From Candidatus Brevifilum fermentans (lineage in GTDB: Bacteria; Chloroflexota; Anaerolineae; Anaerolineales; Villigracilaceae): a stretch of DNA of 64,000 nt. The notes under the pieces are model-generated. The model saw only the letters and a list, made by a program, of their open reading frames with translations, searched no databases and was not told the origin of the DNA. The position numbers and the translations under genes were made by a program. This document shows, piece after piece, positions 1 to 7,359 of the stretch. Where the stretch lies: contig CAMCQT010000002.1 in assembly GCA_945877125.1 (NCBI GenBank), forward strand, positions 28,065-92,064. The letters run 5' to 3'. Within the stretch, counting starts at the first letter, position 1. Each line of letters starts with the position of its first letter.

Positions 1-633
1 CAATTCCTCGTCAAGGAACAACCGATGAAAATGGCGGCGGCAGAAGCCCTGTGGGAAACTGAACAGCCCGCTTCGTTTGCGCTGGTGGCTGCCATTGACG
101 AGAACGGAAAAACGAATCCCTTTGAAATCAAAATCCCATACGCCCTGTCCTTCCTTTCCTACAACAATTTCACCGGGGAAGTAAAAGGCTTGCATGATCT
201 ACAGGCAGAAGCCGAAGCAGAATATGGCGCAGGAAATTACATTCCGCCCGTTACCCTTAACTTCTGGTCATTCCGCATTATGGTGGGCGCTGGCTCGCTC
301 ATGGTTCTGCTTGCCATGCTGGCTGTATTTTGGATGAAAAACATCGAAAGCAAGCCCTGGCTTTTGAAGGCGCTCATTCCCGCCGCTGCATTGCCCTACT
401 TGGCAGTCACCACTGGTTGGATCATGGCTGAAACCGGACGCTGGCCCTGGATTGTGTACGGTCTTCAAAAAATCGAAGACGCCGTCTCACCCAATGTGCC
501 GGCCTGGAATATCGTGCTTTCGCTCGTGCTGTTCGTTGGGCTGTACGCTGTGCTTGGCGTGATCGCCTTCAAATTGGCGGTCAAATCTGGCACCAGCAAC
601 AGCCACAAACACGAAGGCGCTGCTGCGGATTAA
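1..633 (+). CDS. cydA: Cytochrome bd ubiquinol oxidase subunit I, C-terminal part (5' end outside window)
   Basis: The reading frame is open from base 1 and gives about 210 residues of the C-terminal half of CydA, beginning within the conserved KEQPMKMAAAEALW segment. In this family that segment belongs to the membrane core that carries the quinol site and haems b558/b595. At least three hydrophobic segments follow, and GWIMAETGRWPW matches the conserved motif after the Q-loop. CydA and CydB form the high-affinity quinol oxidase of the cytoplasmic membrane. cydB starts 21 bp downstream, so the two form an operon. The start codon lies before the window. Confidence 0.96.
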   Translation, partial: QFLVKEQPMKMAAAEALWETEQPASFALVAAIDENGKTNPFEIKIPYALSFLSYNNFTGEVKGLHDLQAEAEAEYGAGNYIPPVTLNFWSFRIMVGAGSLMVLLAMLAVFWMKNIESKPWLLKALIPAAALPYLAVTTGWIMAETGRWPWIVYGLQKIEDAVSPNVPAWNIVLSLVLFVGLYAVLGVIAFKLAVKSGTSNSHKHEGAAAD

Positions 634-654
634 TTTTTTGACGGAGAAAAAACT

Positions 655-1671
655 ATGAACCTGCAAATCCTTTGGTTTATTTTGGTCACCATTCTGTTCG
701 TCGGCTTCTTCATGCTTGAAGGATTCGACTACGGCGTCGGCATGTTGCTCCCCTTCCTCGGCAAGAAAGACGAAGAACGCCGCGCCATCATCAACACGAT
801 TGGACCCATCTGGGACAGCAACGAAGTCTGGATGATTACCGCCGGCGGCGCGATGTTCGCCTCCTTCCCCCAAGTCTACGCCACCTTGTTCAGCGGCTTT
901 TACCTCGCGCTGGTGCTGATGCTGGTCGCGCTCATTTTGCGCGGCGTGGCATTTGAATACCGCCAAAAATTCGCCGACAAAGCCTCCCGCACCAATTGGG
1001 ATTGGGCGATCTTCATCGGCAGCGCCCTGCCCGCCCTGCTCTGGGGCGTGGCTGTCGCCAACCTGATGCGCGGCGTTGCCATTGACGAAAATATGAATTA
1101 TTGGGGCGGTTTGCTGCCCCTGCTCAATCCGTTCTCCATCCTCGGCGGATTGGTCTTCGTCTCGCTCTTCGTCATGCACGGCGCAAACTACCTGGCGCTC
1201 AAGACCGAAGGCGAGATCGAAAAACGCGCCAAGGACATGTCCTTCAAGTCGTGGATTGTCGCCACTGTATTGACCGTGCTCTTTGTCGTCTGGACTTTCT
1301 TCGAGACCGACATCCTGACCAAATCTGGCGTCAATGGTTTGATCCCGGCCCTGCTGGCGGCAGTTGCGCTGCTGACGGTGGGCTACTTCAACAAGACAGG
1401 CAAATTTGGCTGGGCATTTGTCAGCGGATCGCTCACAGTTGTCTTTGCCACAGTGATGGTCTTTGCCGGTCTCTTCCCGCGCATTATGATCTCCACCCTT
1501 AACCCCGCCTACAGCCTGACGATTGAAAATGCTTCGGCTTCGGCGTACACCCTGCAAACCATGACCATCGTCACCTTCATCCTGCTGCCCTTCGTGCTGG
1601 CTTATGTCGGCTGGACGTATTACATCTTCCGCAAGCGCATCAAGACAGATGTAAAAACCCTCGTGTATTAG
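655..1671 (+). CDS. cydB: Cytochrome bd ubiquinol oxidase subunit II
   Basis: 338 residues, normal length for CydB, with about eight to nine membrane helices. The N-terminus has the family signature GFDYGVG (about residues 23-29), followed by the W(D)SNEVW segment near residues 46-51. CydB pairs with CydA; in this family CydA carries the haems. ATG is preceded by GGAG at a normal distance. It is the last gene of the cyd operon, since a word-repeat palindrome and a strong terminator follow. Long antisense frames over this gene are shadows. Confidence 0.97.
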   Translation: MNLQILWFILVTILFVGFFMLEGFDYGVGMLLPFLGKKDEERRAIINTIGPIWDSNEVWMITAGGAMFASFPQVYATLFSGFYLALVLMLVALILRGVAFEYRQKFADKASRTNWDWAIFIGSALPALLWGVAVANLMRGVAIDENMNYWGGLLPLLNPFSILGGLVFVSLFVMHGANYLALKTEGEIEKRAKDMSFKSWIVATVLTVLFVVWTFFETDILTKSGVNGLIPALLAAVALLTVGYFNKTGKFGWAFVSGSLTVVFATVMVFAGLFPRIMISTLNPAYSLTIENASASAYTLQTMTIVTFILLPFVLAYVGWTYYIFRKRIKTDVKTLVY

Positions 1672-1697
1672 CAGCAATTCCAGAGATGAAAAATATT

Positions 1698-1763
1698 ATC
1701 CACAGATTGCGCAGATTTAGCAGATTTTCTCTTCAATCTGTGTAATCTGTCAAATCTGTGGAT
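1698..1763. repeat. Word-repeat palindrome after cydB
   Basis: An imperfect inverted repeat whose arms begin ATCCACAGATT and end AATCTGTGGAT. Each arm is built from reiterated CAGATT-like words (cagattGCGcagatttAGcagatt). It is one of a class of short elements found throughout the window, many between genes. It could fold as an mRNA 3' hairpin before the terminator at 1809. Confidence 0.75.
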
Positions 1764-1808
1764 GAATAAAAAAAACCATACTGGGAATTGCTGGTGTATT
1801 AGACCATA

Positions 1809-1841
1809 AAAAATCCTGGAGCAGTCTGCTCCAGGATTTTT
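1809..1841 (+). terminator. Rho-independent terminator of cydAB
   Basis: Perfect 15-bp stem (AAAAATCCTGGAGCA with TGCTCCAGGATTTTT), loop GTC, ending in a run of T. It sits 138 bp after the cydB stop. The A-run on the left arm means it could also work on the minus strand. Confidence 0.9.
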
Positions 1842-1895
1842 CATTTTGACTTAAGAGATTCAATCACTTTCATTTCGATTTTCTGTTATTCGGGT

Positions 1896-2120
1896 ACTGC
1901 CACAATGCCCAATGCGCTGGGCGCGGTCGGAGGCTTGCATTTCCACGGCGGGATTCCACTACGGGTTGAGGTGGATGACATAATCGGCGGCGGTCAGGTT
2001 CAAGCCCACGCCGCCCGCTTTGAGGCTGATGAGAAAGAACGGAATCGCGTCATTGGTTTGAAATTCATCCACTTTTTCCTGCCGCTTTTGCGTCTGTCCG
2101 TCGAGATGGTAATTACCAAT
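1896..2120 (-). pseudogene. Relic of an SNF2-family helicase (C-terminal helicase motifs V-VI)
   Basis: The minus strand, read from about 2120 downward, translates without a shift as [14 protein letters not shown], then [17 protein letters not shown], then HLNP-stop-WNPAVE, then QASDRAQRIG. This is the SNF2/Rad54 helicase C-lobe, motifs V and VI. A TAG stop (complement of 1959-1961) replaces the first Trp of the NPWWNPAVE motif (TGG to TAG). Sequence similarity fades after RIG, and nothing upstream of the DGQT segment remains. The fragment therefore lacks both ends and carries a nonsense mutation. It lies between a terminator and the ABM gene and cannot make an active enzyme. Confidence 0.85.
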
Positions 2121-2418
2121 CAGAGTCTTTGGGATAAATATTATTGTACTTAATTCCCTGCCTCGGCTCCGCCATCATCTCTGCCACCGTATCGCGCCAC
2201 TTTGCATAATGCGCGTTCTCTTTGTGCGCGAAGGAAGCTTTATCCGTTTTATAAACTTCCACAAGGATAAAGCGCGTTGGGTCATCGTTTTGTTGAATTA
2301 CATCGAAACGCTCAACGCCCTCTTCTTTTGCACTTTGACTGGCGTTTTCAATAGTGGCTTGTTTGAATGCATCCAACATTTCAGGTTTGACATGGACGTG
2401 GACAAGAACGATATTCAT
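2113..2418 (-). CDS. ABM-family (antibiotic biosynthesis monooxygenase-like) small protein
   Basis: 101 residues, the typical length of single-domain ABM/YgiN-like dimeric alpha+beta barrel proteins. The N-terminal strand [13 protein letters not shown] is followed by the helix LDAFKQAT, a central strand [11 protein letters not shown] and [17 protein letters not shown], matching the family pattern. Start chosen at ATG 2418, which has AGGAGA 6 nt upstream; a longer frame would run back through the tRNA. Members include quinol monooxygenases and haem-degrading enzymes, and substrate cannot be inferred. The 3' end touches the SNF2 relic. Confidence 0.85.
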   Translation of the reverse strand: MNIVLVHVHVKPEMLDAFKQATIENASQSAKEEGVERFDVIQQNDDPTRFILVEVYKTDKASFAHKENAHYAKWRDTVAEMMAEPRQGIKYNNIYPKDSDW

Positions 2419-2503
2419 TTTGTCTCCTTGTGATGATTGATGGAAAATTCCTTCTGTAATTAATACACCCCAAAACAAAATAATGCAATTGCAGATTAAA
2501 ACA

Positions 2504-2529
2504 AAATCGCCCTTTTTCAAGGACGATTT
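2504..2529 (-). terminator. Intrinsic terminator of tRNA-Pro
   Basis: On the minus strand AAATCGTCCTT-GAAA-AAGGGCGATTT forms a hairpin (one internal mismatch) followed by TGTTTT, 11 nt after the tRNA 3' end. Confidence 0.75.
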
Positions 2530-2540
2530 CATTGCTATTG

Positions 2541-2615
<75 letters not shown>

Positions 2616-2629
2616 ATTGAGCGAACCGT

Positions 2630-2658
2630 ATTATAGTCGCGTTTTGTTATTCTGGCAA
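2630..2658 (-). promoter_or_regulatory. Sigma70-type promoter of tRNA-Pro
   Basis: On the minus strand TTGCCA (2653-2658), 17-nt spacer, TATAAT (2630-2635). The expected start is a few bases before the tRNA 5' end at 2615. It shows that the housekeeping consensus in this organism is TTGnnA-17-TATAAT. Confidence 0.85.
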
Positions 2659-2677
2659 ATCGAATTTATGGCTGTTG

Positions 2678-4732
2678 TTACTTGCAGAACAGAGCATCTA
2701 CTTTGGCTTGCATGGCAGGCTGTAATGGATAGCCATTTTCGTTCATGCGGTTGAGGTTTTTGCAGAGCTGCGGATTATGAAACGGGTCGTTTTTGAAATA
2801 AGCGGCGAGTTGTTCCACTTTTTCTGTTTGCCCAAGGTAGGCGTAGGCTTGCACGAAAGGTGTCCACTCGATCAGGTCGCTTGGGATAAGTTCAAGACGA
2901 TTGGCTTTTTCACCCAATTCTGCGACGGTTTCCCAGTCACCTTGCTGGCGGGCTAGTTCGGCTTTTTGATAATAAAAACACCAATCATGGGCGGGTTCAG
3001 TGCCGAAGACAAAATCTAAAGGCGTTGAATTTGATTCATTCTCTGTGAGTGCATAAGAGATTTTAGAGTGGGGAAACATTTGGGCTATTTCAGGTGTGTC
3101 GTATTGTGAGCGTTCGATCCAGTGTCCGTCGATGATATGGACACAGGATTTGGACGAAGGCTGACTCATCACCAATATCCTGCGGTAGTTGAGGAACATA
3201 GTGTGGCTGCGGTATGTGTGGCTGACCTTCTCCGTTTCGCCGATGATGTTTTGAATCCCTTTTTCGTCGAGGCGGGTGGCTGCCAGTTTGTACTTGACCA
3301 AATCAATGCCAGGGTGAGGTTCTGGGTAATATAAAAAGTTCGCGGGACCCCAGACAATGTTGATGTCGTCTTCATAGTCAATAGATGGATAATACACAGC
3401 AAGCATTGTGCCTTCCTGAATTTTTGGAATACGCCAGTAAACCTGCCACCAGAAATCACGGATTGTTGCCTGTTCGCTGGCTGCCTTTATTGCAACTCCG
3501 CGATGGGTGAGGGCGGCAATGCCAACGAGGAGAGAGACTAGAATTATCTGTAGTCTTCTGGGAAACACGAAGTGGATCAACCCGACGACGAAAGTGACTG
3601 CGGCGAGAGAGGCGGGCAGGGCGTAATGTGAATATGCTCTGAAAATGACAAAACGATTTGCCATAACCACAGGCAATAAGCCAAAGATCACGCCTGCCAG
3701 TCCGAGTAGGATGGCTTGAATTGAAAAATTATCAGATTTGGAAACTGCTTCGGGTTGAGAATCAGAATTCGGGTTGGTCATGAAGCGGGTTGCGATCACA
3801 GTTAGAGCGAGGGTAACAGTCGCAATTGTGAATCCGATCCAGAGGTCATTTCGCTGAATAAGGGAATAATGCATTCTGAGCGGCGTCCACCAGGCTAGGA
3901 TGGATACATTCAGGGAGCTTGTGAAAAGGCGTTCTCCCCATAATAAAATTGTTTCCACTGGCGTGCGAATCACGGCGCTGGTTTGCAAACTAATATCCGT
4001 CGCTTTTCTGTCACCTGTGAAAATGAAGATTTTCCAGATGATGAAGATCAAGGGAATGGTCAGTGGAATCAGGGAGGCTCGAACGGTTTGGATAATTTTG
4101 CGGATAAAAGAAATATCGCGTTGTGTGCTGGCGATCAGTAGAAAGATGCAAAGTATTCTGAAGGCTTCCATTCCGATGGCGTAGTCTACCAATGCTATGG
4201 CGGTCAAGCCGGTGAGGATTGAGCCTGCCCAAAGAAATATTTGAGTTGTTTTTTGCGTTGACTGGACTGCGGCAAGTGTGAGTGCAATTGAGAAGGTGTG
4301 CAGGCAAACACTGGCGAGCATGGGTTGATATTCAATGCCTTCGGGCCACCAGAGAAAACCCGGGTAGATCAAAAAAAGAAGCGCCATTGAGAAATTTGCA
4401 AAACGCTGACGGGGCCACAGTAAGTGAAAGAGCCACAGGGCGCTGTATCCGCCGAGCAGCCGCCAAATATAGATTCCGATGTGATAGGGAAGTGGATATG
4501 CTCCAAATAAAAAATAATAGATGCCGAAGAAAATTCCGCGTGCGGGGCGGTCAGAACTGAACATTATTTTGAAAATGGAGGGTCCGGCGATGTAGCCATC
4601 GTAGGCGTAGTACCAGTCATCTCTGTAGTAGGAGAACTGGTTGATGTTCAGCAGGTAGATCAGCGCGGATATAAAAGCCAGGGCTAATATCTCGATCCAC
4701 CATTTTGTTTTGAGTTTATTTAGCAAGGACAT
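2678..4732 (-). CDS. Polytopic membrane protein, GT-C glycosyltransferase-like
   Basis: 684 residues from ATG 4732, which has GAGG 5 nt upstream; the frame extends 25 codons further back without a ribosome site. A first membrane helix (about residues 13-33) is followed by the acidic loop YYRDDWYYAYDG. This resembles the first-loop aspartates of GT-C enzymes that use polyprenyl-phosphate sugars. About 11-12 hydrophobic segments precede a soluble C-terminal third, which includes a TPR-like stretch near residues 605-665. No family can be named with certainty. It is downstream in strand sense from the GNAT gene but separate from it. Envelope glycan or glycoprotein synthesis is an inference from topology. 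Confidence 0.6.
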   Translation of the reverse strand: MSLLNKLKTKWWIEILALAFISALIYLLNINQFSYYRDDWYYAYDGYIAGPSIFKIMFSSDRPARGIFFGIYYFLFGAYPLPYHIGIYIWRLLGGYSALWLFHLLWPRQRFANFSMALLFLIYPGFLWWPEGIEYQPMLASVCLHTFSIALTLAAVQSTQKTTQIFLWAGSILTGLTAIALVDYAIGMEAFRILCIFLLIASTQRDISFIRKIIQTVRASLIPLTIPLIFIIWKIFIFTGDRKATDISLQTSAVIRTPVETILLWGERLFTSSLNVSILAWWTPLRMHYSLIQRNDLWIGFTIATVTLALTVIATRFMTNPNSDSQPEAVSKSDNFSIQAILLGLAGVIFGLLPVVMANRFVIFRAYSHYALPASLAAVTFVVGLIHFVFPRRLQIILVSLLVGIAALTHRGVAIKAASEQATIRDFWWQVYWRIPKIQEGTMLAVYYPSIDYEDDINIVWGPANFLYYPEPHPGIDLVKYKLAATRLDEKGIQNIIGETEKVSHTYRSHTMFLNYRRILVMSQPSSKSCVHIIDGHWIERSQYDTPEIAQMFPHSKISYALTENESNSTPLDFVFGTEPAHDWCFYYQKAELARQQGDWETVAELGEKANRLELIPSDLIEWTPFVQAYAYLGQTEKVEQLAAYFKNDPFHNPQLCKNLNRMNENGYPLQPAMQAKVDALFCK

Positions 4733-4779
4733 GTTGCCTCGAATTTCATTGGATTGCAAAATTACTTCCGAGAATGAGT

Positions 4780-5319
4780 CTATTTTACTACCGCATAAAT
4801 GTAACAATCACGCGGCTCGGGGCTGATGTTTGGGTGGGTGCTTTCTTTTCTCAGGAGTCCTTCGCGCTGCATTCCTGCTTTTTCCATGACGCGCTGCGAA
4901 GGGATATTTTCCACATCGGCGGTGGCGTATACGCGGCAGATGTCTGGTTGTTGAAAAGCCCAATCAATGGAGGCGCGCACGGCTTCGGTCATGTAGCCTT
5001 TGCCCCATTGGGCATACGCGCCGGTGTATCCAAAACTCATTTTGAAGGGTTCTTTTTCCAGCCGCAGTTCGATCATCCCGGCCAGCGCGCCGCTTTCTTT
5101 GATCTCCAGCAGGTAGCGGAAATTTGTATCCCCGTCCCAGCCGTCGATGGAGCGTTTCATCAGCGCTTCAGATTGCTCAATGCTTTGATGCGGATGCCAG
5201 GTGAGGAAGCGCGTCACTTCGGGATATTTTGCCCAGCTGTTGAATACGGCTGGGGCGTCGTCCATGCGCGGCTTGCGCAGGAGCAGTCGTTCGGTTTCGA
5301 TTTGTTCAGGTGGTTTCAT
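4780..5319 (-). CDS. GNAT-family N-acetyltransferase (RimJ/RimL type)
   Basis: 179 residues. The start IETERLLLRKPRMDDAPAVF is the canonical beta1-alpha1 opening of RimL-like acetyltransferases. GYTGAYAQWGKGYMTEAVRA holds the acetyl-CoA pyrophosphate-binding loop, and NIPSQRVMEKAGMQREGLLR is motif B. Such enzymes acetylate ribosomal-protein N-termini or small amines, and the substrate is unknown. The ATG overlaps the end of the MFS gene by 14 bp, so the two are translationally coupled in a three-gene minus-strand operon (7095-4780). Confidence 0.9.
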   Translation of the reverse strand: MKPPEQIETERLLLRKPRMDDAPAVFNSWAKYPEVTRFLTWHPHQSIEQSEALMKRSIDGWDGDTNFRYLLEIKESGALAGMIELRLEKEPFKMSFGYTGAYAQWGKGYMTEAVRASIDWAFQQPDICRVYATADVENIPSQRVMEKAGMQREGLLRKESTHPNISPEPRDCYIYAVVK

Positions 5320-6490
5320 GATTGGTTGTCCTTGTTTTCCGCTGCATAATTCCCAGCGCCAGCAAACCGGCGATGTTGAAAATCACAGCCAAAAGTGCAA
5401 CGAACAAAAAGCCAAATTGTTGATAAATGAGGGTCGCTAGAAATGCGCCCACTGCGCGCCCGATTGAATGACCTGTGACATTGAGCGACAACACTGTGGC
5501 GCGCGCCGTGGGCACAAGCTCGGTCATCAGCGGGATGTGGCTGACCATGATGTATTCAAAGGTGATGTAGAACAGGAACAGCCCGATCAATGCGCCGACC
5601 TGGGTTTGACCAATGAACGGGAGCAGAATCGAGGCTAGGGCATTGCCGACCAGCCCAATGCCCAGCGCGAGCGGTTTTCCGAGTCTGTCGGTGGTGAAGG
5701 CGACCAATCCCTCTCCGCTTAATTCTGAAATACCGATCACCGCAGATGCGCCTGCGAGCGCGGCGAGTTTTAATCCAAATGAGTCTTCGAGCCAGACTCC
5801 AAATACCATGGTAACGAGTTCGTTTGCACAGCTTGCCCATAACGCTATTGAAATTCCTGCCATTGCAGGCGCAGATGAAAACACGGCGCGATACCCCGCG
5901 CGCGAGTCTGTCACCCTTTCGTGGTGCGGATCTTCGCGCGGCATGATCTTCCAAATGACGAAGAAGGCAAATGCTCCAAAAATGGTCAACGCAGGGAATG
6001 GCGCAGACCAGCCATATTTTCCAATTAAGAATGCCATGAATGGCACGCCCGCAAAGAAGGCTGCAGACCACGCTACCTCAGTCACTGCCAGCGCGGTGCC
6101 GCGCTGGGCGTAAGGGACGCGATCTCCAAAGTGCGCCTGCATGGATGGGTCAAACATATATTTGCCGATCACGGCCAGGATAACGGCAGCCGCCAGCGTA
6201 TATAGATTTGGATATATCGCAACCATGCCGACGCCGAGCGTGAAAACGGCGAAACCAGACAACATGCCGAATCTGCGTCCATGCCGGTCTGCAAAGGGGG
6301 CGAACAAGGGGCTGGTCGCCCCAAACAGCGCGCGCGCCGTCATCAAATAAGACATGGTGGAAATATCCACGCCGAGTCCGCGCGCAAATGTGGATAGAAA
6401 TGGATACACCATCCTGTGGGCAGTATTCAGGATGGTGCGCAGGAACATGAAGATGATGAGTTGGAAGCGGATTCTCAAAGCGAACTTCAA
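5306..6490 (-). CDS. Major facilitator superfamily transporter
   Basis: 394 residues with about 12 membrane helices, the usual MFS size. PLFAPFADRHGRRFGML near residues 61-77 is MFS motif A in the loop between helices 2 and 3. The start is a TTG at 6490 overlapping the TGA of the upstream gene (TTGA), which suggests coupled translation; an alternative ATG lies at 6448, inside the first helix. Substrate is not predictable; drug or sugar efflux is typical. It overlaps the GNAT gene downstream. Confidence 0.9.
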   Translation of the reverse strand: MKFALRIRFQLIIFMFLRTILNTAHRMVYPFLSTFARGLGVDISTMSYLMTARALFGATSPLFAPFADRHGRRFGMLSGFAVFTLGVGMVAIYPNLYTLAAAVILAVIGKYMFDPSMQAHFGDRVPYAQRGTALAVTEVAWSAAFFAGVPFMAFLIGKYGWSAPFPALTIFGAFAFFVIWKIMPREDPHHERVTDSRAGYRAVFSSAPAMAGISIALWASCANELVTMVFGVWLEDSFGLKLAALAGASAVIGISELSGEGLVAFTTDRLGKPLALGIGLVGNALASILLPFIGQTQVGALIGLFLFYITFEYIMVSHIPLMTELVPTARATVLSLNVTGHSIGRAVGAFLATLIYQQFGFLFVALLAVIFNIAGLLALGIMQRKTRTTNHETT

Positions 6491-7095
6491 CTATTTAATT
6501 TGATGGTTAGAAACCAGCGCGTCAGGAAATAAGCTGCAAGAAAAGCCATCATGTTTAGCCCAATAAAAAAGCCAATGATGACGTAATTTCCTGAATTGAA
6601 AATCGGTGATGGGGGCGGGTGCATTATATTTTGAGCCGTTGCAAAAACCACGCGCAAGGCGATGATGTAAAGAATATTTGCAAAAGAAGTCAGCCACGAG
6701 ATGTTGAAAAGCAATAAACCCAGTTGAAGTAAAACACCCGTCACCGCAAAGATGATGGCAAGACGGAAGCGCGGCTCAGCGAGAAATAATCCGTTCCAAT
6801 TGGTTTGCATGGCGAACATGGACAGCGGCAGATAGGTAATCCAGAAGAGGATGCCAGTGCGTCCGAGGGCGGCGCTCCAGGCGTGGAAAATCTCACGCCG
6901 TAGAACCAGCCCCAAAAGTCCCGCAAAGGCGGCGGCGATGAAGGCGGCTTCCGCAGCCATGACCCAGGCTCCGTGCAGGTAGACGATCCGCACATTCGCT
7001 CCGAGTGATTTTTCCTCGGGACCGAAGAGAGTCAGCAGGGCGATCACAATGACGGTGATCGCAAAATAGAGGAGAGGCGATTTGGTTTTTGTCAT
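6487..7095 (-). CDS. Integral membrane protein, weakly CcmC/CcsA-like
   Basis: 202 residues with about six membrane helices. ANVRIVYLHGAWV (about residues 33-45) recalls the RIxYxHVPxAW motif of the CcmC haem-export protein. The tryptophan-rich WWD segment of true haem handlers is absent, so a haem role is only a possibility. First gene of an operon with MFS and GNAT genes. Its ATG lies 7 nt after a TACAAT -10 box with no ribosome-binding site, so the mRNA is probably leaderless. Confidence 0.6.
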   Translation of the reverse strand: MTKTKSPLLYFAITVIVIALLTLFGPEEKSLGANVRIVYLHGAWVMAAEAAFIAAAFAGLLGLVLRREIFHAWSAALGRTGILFWITYLPLSMFAMQTNWNGLFLAEPRFRLAIIFAVTGVLLQLGLLLFNISWLTSFANILYIIALRVVFATAQNIMHPPPSPIFNSGNYVIIGFFIGLNMMAFLAAYFLTRWFLTIKLNS

Positions 7096-7102
7096 GGCGC
7101 GA

Positions 7103-7108
7103 ATTGTA
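7103..7108 (-). promoter_or_regulatory. -10 element of the membrane protein/MFS/GNAT operon (leaderless)
   Basis: TACAAT on the minus strand ends 7 nt before the ATG at 7095. With a start point about 7 nt below a -10 box, transcription would begin at or next to the ATG. No Shine-Dalgarno sequence could fit. Confidence 0.6.
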
Positions 7109-7140
7109 CTTCATCCAAAAAGTTTTGTTTGGCACGTTGC

Positions 7141-7169
7141 TTGACAATCCATTTACATGTGGATAAACT
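7141..7169 (+). promoter_or_regulatory. Sigma70 promoter of the riboswitch/P-type ATPase unit
   Basis: Perfect TTGACA (7141-7146), 17-nt spacer, TAAACT (7164-7169). The predicted start near 7176 is only a few bases before the GGGGAGTAGC riboswitch motif. Confidence 0.85.
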
Positions 7170-7175
7170 ACAAAG

Positions 7176-7275
7176 TGTTTGGGGAGTAGCCGTCTGTTTC
7201 CCCGCAGAATTAGTTGTCGTCATCCCCTCGGCAGCTTGTGCGTTTGTAACGTTGGCGAGACCATCACGGAGGCTG
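7176..7275 (+). ncRNA. yybP-ykoY (Mn2+) riboswitch
   Basis: The leader contains GGGGAGTAGCCG (7181-7192), the hallmark L1 sequence of the yybP-ykoY family. About 60 nt later it has GGCGAGACCATCACGG (7254-7269), the hallmark L3 strand. In this family the L1 and L3 loops dock and bind Mn2+. Promoter, aptamer, terminator and a P-type ATPase gene follow in the order known for family members. The L3 strand is also the left arm of the terminator at 7256, so metal binding should prevent termination and turn the gene on at high Mn2+. Confidence 0.88.
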
Positions 7276-7298
7276 TGGTGGTCTCGTTTTAATTTTTT
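7256..7298 (+). terminator. Riboswitch-controlled intrinsic terminator
   Basis: CGAGACCATCAC (7256-7267) pairs with GTGGTGGTCTCG (7275-7286; one G-T pair), followed by TTTTAATTTTTT. The left arm coincides with riboswitch strand L3, so the aptamer and this terminator exclude each other. A full-length transcript has about 60 nt to the ATPase ribosome site. Confidence 0.88.
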
Positions 7299-7359
7299 AG
7301 AGAGACAACGAAGAGTTTTTGAGTTTGGGTTGGAAAATTTCATAATCAGGAGATTTTGA

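Noticed and set aside
487..1677. 396-codon minus-strand frame over cydB
   Set aside because: Antisense of a certain cydB; Gln/His/Asp-rich composition typical of a shadow frame.
6487..7095. Assignment as haem exporter CcmC
   Set aside because: Only RIVYLHGAW is similar; the WWD haem-binding segment and neighbouring ccm genes are absent.
7129..7359. Short frames on both strands in the ATPase leader
   Set aside because: The region is fully explained by promoter, riboswitch and terminator.
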